Source: Burkholderiales bacterium
GTDB lineage: Bacteria; Pseudomonadota; Gammaproteobacteria; Burkholderiales; CAIKXV01
Direction: 5' to 3'
Assembly (NCBI GenBank): GCA_019751575.1
Contig: JAIENF010000577.1
Span: forward strand, 1 to 7,669
DNA length: 7,669 nucleotides
Under the pieces are notes generated by a model. It ran no database searches. It was not told the origin of the DNA and saw only the letters and a program-made list of their open reading frames with translations. Position numbers and translations under genes: made by a program. Below are positions 5,506 to 7,669 of this stretch, one piece after another; the first letter of the stretch is position 1, and every line of letters begins with the position of its first letter.

Positions 5506-5541
5506 GATCGAACGACGGTTCGTTCCGATCGCGCTTTTTTT
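5506..5541 (+). terminator. Hairpin with 7-T run in the TerB-glnS gap (terminator-like)
   Basis: GATCG-AACGA, loop CGGT, TCGTT-(C)-CGATC: ten pairs with one bulged C, then GCGC and TTTTTTT (5535-5541). The 4 nt between stem and T-run weaken it as a terminator. No plus-strand gene needs ending here, since the cold-shock gene already has a terminator at 4842-4869, so its role is unclear. Confidence 0.4.
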
Positions 5542-5675
5542 CGCATCGGGCGTGCCTGCACGGGGACCGGTTGCGCTCCAGGGTTGGACAGCGCCGGCCG
5601 CTGGGAGTTCTGCCTGGAGCCCGGCTTTCGATGCTGCGGCGCGAGCGCTTCGCGGTGGTGGCCGGGCGCTTCCGC

Positions 5676-5681
5676 TAGAAT
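5676..5681 (+). promoter_or_regulatory. Probable glnS -10 element (TAGAAT)
   Basis: TAGAAT in the context CGCTAGAATGCGG, 26 bp before the glnS ATG, giving a leader of about 20 nt. No good -35 is present at the right distance, and there is no clear Shine-Dalgarno before the ATG. Confidence 0.5.
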
Positions 5682-5707
5682 GCGGCATCGCAATCGCCGA
5701 ATCGCCA

Positions 5708-7408
5708 ATGTCGAAGCCCCCGAAGCCGTCGAGTCCTGCCGCCCCGCCGTCCGCGCCCTCGAACTTCATCCGCAGCATCATCGAGGATGACCAGCGCAGC
5801 GGACGCCATGGAGGCCAGGTCACCACCCGCTTCCCGCCGGAGCCCAACGGCTACCTGCACATCGGCCATGCGAAATCGATCTGCCTGAACTTCGGCATCG
5901 CGCGCGATTTCGGCGGGCGCTGCCACATGCGTTTCGACGACACCAATCCGGCGAAGGAAGAGACCGAGTACGTCGAATCGATCATGTCGTCCGTGCGCTG
6001 GCTGGGGTTCGACTGGGGCGAGCACCTGCATTTTGCATCGGACTATTTCCAGCAGCTCTATGACTACGCTGAACTGCTGGTGACCCGCGGCGATGCCTAT
6101 GTCGACAGCCTGTCCGCGGACGAGATCCGTGCGTTCCGCGGCACCCTGACCGAGCCCGGCCGTGACAGCCCGCACCGCACCCGCACGCCGGACGAGAACC
6201 TCGATCTGCTGCGGCGCATGAAGGCAGGCGAATTCCCCGATGGCGCGCACGTGGTGCGCCTGAAGCTCGACATGCGGTCGCCGAACATAAACCTGCGCGA
6301 TCCGCTGATCTACCGGATACGGCACCAGACGCACCATCGTACCGGGGATGACTGGTGCATTTACCCGCTCTATGACTACACCCACGCGTTGTCGGATGCG
6401 ATCGAACACATCACGCATTCGATCTGCACGCTCGAGTTCGAGGACCACCGTCCGCTCTACGACTGGTGCGTCGAGAACCTGCCGGTCCCGTACCGGCCGT
6501 ATCAGTACGAGTTCGCGCGGCTCAACCTGACCTACGCGGTCCTCTCCAAGCGTCGGCTGATCGACCTCGTCGAGAGCGGTTGCGTGGACGGATGGGACGA
6601 TCCCCGCCTGCCGACCCTGGTCGGCGTGCGTCGCCGCGGCTACACCCCGGAGGGCATGCAGCTGTTCTGCGAGCGCATCGGCGTGTCGAAGGCCGATTCA
6701 TGGATCGACATGGGCGTGCTCGAGCAGGCCATCCGCGACGACCTCGAACCGAAGGCACCGAGGGCGATCGCCGTGCTGTCGCCGCTCAAGCTCGTGATCG
6801 ACAACTTCCCGGCCGGCCGCGTCGAACTGTGCACGGCGCCCGTGCATCCGCACCACCCCGAAATGGGGCGGCGCGAGTTCCCGCTCACGCGCGAACTCTG
6901 GATCGAGCGCGACGATTTCGCGGAAGATCCGCCGAAGGGTTACTTCCGTCTGTCGGTGGGTGCCGAGGTCCGACTGCGCTACGGCTATGTCGTGCGCTGT
7001 ACCGGCGTGGACAAGGCGGAGGACGGAACCGTGACCGCGGTCCACTGCGAGTACCTGCCCGAGACCAGGAGCGGCACGCCGGGTGCGGATTCGCGCAAGG
7101 TCAAGGGCAACATCCACTGGGTCTCGGTCGACCATGCGCTGGCGGCGGAAGTGCGGCTGTACGACCGGCTGTTCGCCGTCCCGCATCCCGGCGCCGGCGA
7201 TCGCGACTACAAGCTCGACCTGAATCCGGATTCGAAGACGGTGATCACCGCGCAATGCGAGCCCGGTCTCGCCAACGCGGCGCCCGAGCAACGCTTCCAG
7301 TTCGAACGCCACGGGTACTTCGTCGCCGACATGCGCGACACGAAGCCCGGCCGGCCGGCGTTCAACCGGGCGGTGACGCTGAAGGACTCCTGGACGTCGC
7401 GGGGCTGA
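5708..7408 (+). CDS. glnS: Glutaminyl-tRNA synthetase (GlnRS)
   Basis: Protein of 566 aa (E. coli GlnRS 554). A class I aminoacyl-tRNA synthetase that joins glutamine to tRNA-Gln in the cytoplasm using ATP. The HIGH signature is at 51-54 in RFPPEPNGYLHIGHAKSICL, and the KMSKS-type loop is VLSKRRL (278-284; E. coli has VMSKRKL). CIYPLYDYTHALSDAIE and WDDPRLPTL are characteristic GlnRS segments. The C-terminal anticodon-binding beta barrels are intact, including KVKGNIHWVS and the end FNRAVTLKDSW. The ATG at 5708 gives an N-terminus with a Pro/Ser/Ala-rich stretch (2-18) before SNFIRSII, where homologues begin. The presence of GlnRS means the organism probably charges tRNA-Gln directly. The 3' end overlaps a convergent gene by 47 bp. 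Confidence 0.98.
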   Translation: MSKPPKPSSPAAPPSAPSNFIRSIIEDDQRSGRHGGQVTTRFPPEPNGYLHIGHAKSICLNFGIARDFGGRCHMRFDDTNPAKEETEYVESIMSSVRWLGFDWGEHLHFASDYFQQLYDYAELLVTRGDAYVDSLSADEIRAFRGTLTEPGRDSPHRTRTPDENLDLLRRMKAGEFPDGAHVVRLKLDMRSPNINLRDPLIYRIRHQTHHRTGDDWCIYPLYDYTHALSDAIEHITHSICTLEFEDHRPLYDWCVENLPVPYRPYQYEFARLNLTYAVLSKRRLIDLVESGCVDGWDDPRLPTLVGVRRRGYTPEGMQLFCERIGVSKADSWIDMGVLEQAIRDDLEPKAPRAIAVLSPLKLVIDNFPAGRVELCTAPVHPHHPEMGRREFPLTRELWIERDDFAEDPPKGYFRLSVGAEVRLRYGYVVRCTGVDKAEDGTVTAVHCEYLPETRSGTPGADSRKVKGNIHWVSVDHALAAEVRLYDRLFAVPHPGAGDRDYKLDLNPDSKTVITAQCEPGLANAAPEQRFQFERHGYFVADMRDTKPGRPAFNRAVTLKDSWTSRG

Positions 7409-7669
7409 TCGGCGGCTTGACGCCTGCCGGGGCCTGCAGTTCGCGGATCAGCCAGTCGCCGCGCCGGGTGGTGGCCTCGCCGAACCGGCCGCGCCCCATC
7501 AGCAGGTCCTGGTGCCCGCTGTCCTCGCTGGCGCGCACCACGGCGCCGGCGTCCGGCGAATACCAGTCGATCTCGGTGCGCCGGGTCTCGGTGCGGTGGA
7601 ACTCGATGTCGCCGAGCCAGAGGTCGCGGGTGATGCGCAGCGCGCGGAATCGGCCGGCGGGGACGTCCA
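7362..7669 (-). CDS. Unrecognised protein, C-terminal part only (gene runs off the window)
   Basis: Minus-strand frame open from the window edge (first full codon 7667-7665) to a TGA at 7364-7362, giving the last 101 residues. The visible part starts DVPAGRFRALRITRDLW and contains DIEFHRTETRRTEIDWYSPDAG followed by AVVRA, then a charged and finally Pro/Ser-rich tail. The V-P-A-G-x-F/Y and W-Y-x-P-x-x-G-x-V-V-R motifs resemble the beta-rich C-terminal domain of several uncharacterised secreted or lipoprotein-like families (DUF3108-like in style), but I cannot assign it to one. Its final 15 codons and stop lie over the 3' end of glnS on the opposite strand. No terminator is seen between the two convergent genes. 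Confidence 0.65.
   Translation of the reverse strand, partial: DVPAGRFRALRITRDLWLGDIEFHRTETRRTEIDWYSPDAGAVVRASEDSGHQDLLMGRGRFGEATTRRGDWLIRELQAPAGVKPPISPATSRSPSASPPG

Larger units (their letters stand above)
5451..5707. other. Divergent regulatory gap between the TerB-like gene and glnS
   Basis: No gene is seen here. From left to right it holds the TerB-like ribosome binding site (complement of 5454-5459), a copy of the heptamer-type sequence GTCGTCTGTCGC (5464-5475), a palindrome (5485-5494), a hairpin with a T-run (5506-5541) and a probable glnS -10 element (5676-5681). The open frame upstream of glnS reaches back to 5552 but the translated extension shows no conserved features. Confidence 0.7.

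Noticed and set aside
5552..5707. Upstream extension of the glnS frame (52 extra codons from a GTG/ATG-type start at 5552)
   Set aside because: It contains the likely -10 element, and homologues begin near the ATG at 5708.

Overview
The window is GC-rich, densely coding bacterial DNA. Gene content (GlnRS, DsbB, a QOR-type quinone reductase, ArfB with a YdcH/DUF465 partner, a CspA-type cold-shock protein and a DUF6152 secreted protein) points to a high-GC proteobacterium. The wording of the Csp and GlnRS proteins looks most like Betaproteobacteria. That placement is from memory of the families, not from a search. No rRNA, tRNA, CRISPR array, insertion sequence or prophage gene is visible, and it reads as chromosomal backbone.

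Layout. (1) 1-989, plus: 3' part of a nitrilase-superfamily gene that starts before the window. (2) 1011-1663, minus: a two-gene unit, ydcH-like (DUF465) followed by arfB, the peptidyl-tRNA hydrolase that rescues stalled ribosomes. It converges on the nitrilase gene with only 21 bp between stops. (3) 1848-4349, plus: a tight unit qorA - DUF6152 secreted protein - four-helix membrane protein (DUF6644-like) - dsbB, with gaps of 14, 28 and 9 bp. This is an envelope/redox-flavoured cluster, and its two middle genes have no established function. (4) 4350-4869: a cold-shock gene with its own good sigma70-type promoter, a leader of about 170 nt ending in a terminator-like hairpin, and a strong intrinsic terminator. 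(5) 4870-5450: a 7-bp tandem repeat array, then a minus-strand TerB-like gene. (6) 5451-5707: a regulatory gap with a 10-bp palindrome, a hairpin with a T-run and a probable glnS promoter. (7) 5708-7408, plus: complete glnS. (8) 7362-7669, minus: 3' part of an unrecognised gene whose last 15 codons overlap the end of glnS.

Most of the window is ordinary housekeeping. The parts worth a second look are the DUF6152/DUF6644-like pair (a mature N-terminus predicted to begin His-His, next to a membrane protein with one histidine in or at the edge of every helix), the cold-shock leader with a terminator-like hairpin just ahead of its ribosome binding site, and the heptamer array, part of which recurs on the other side of the TerB-like gene.
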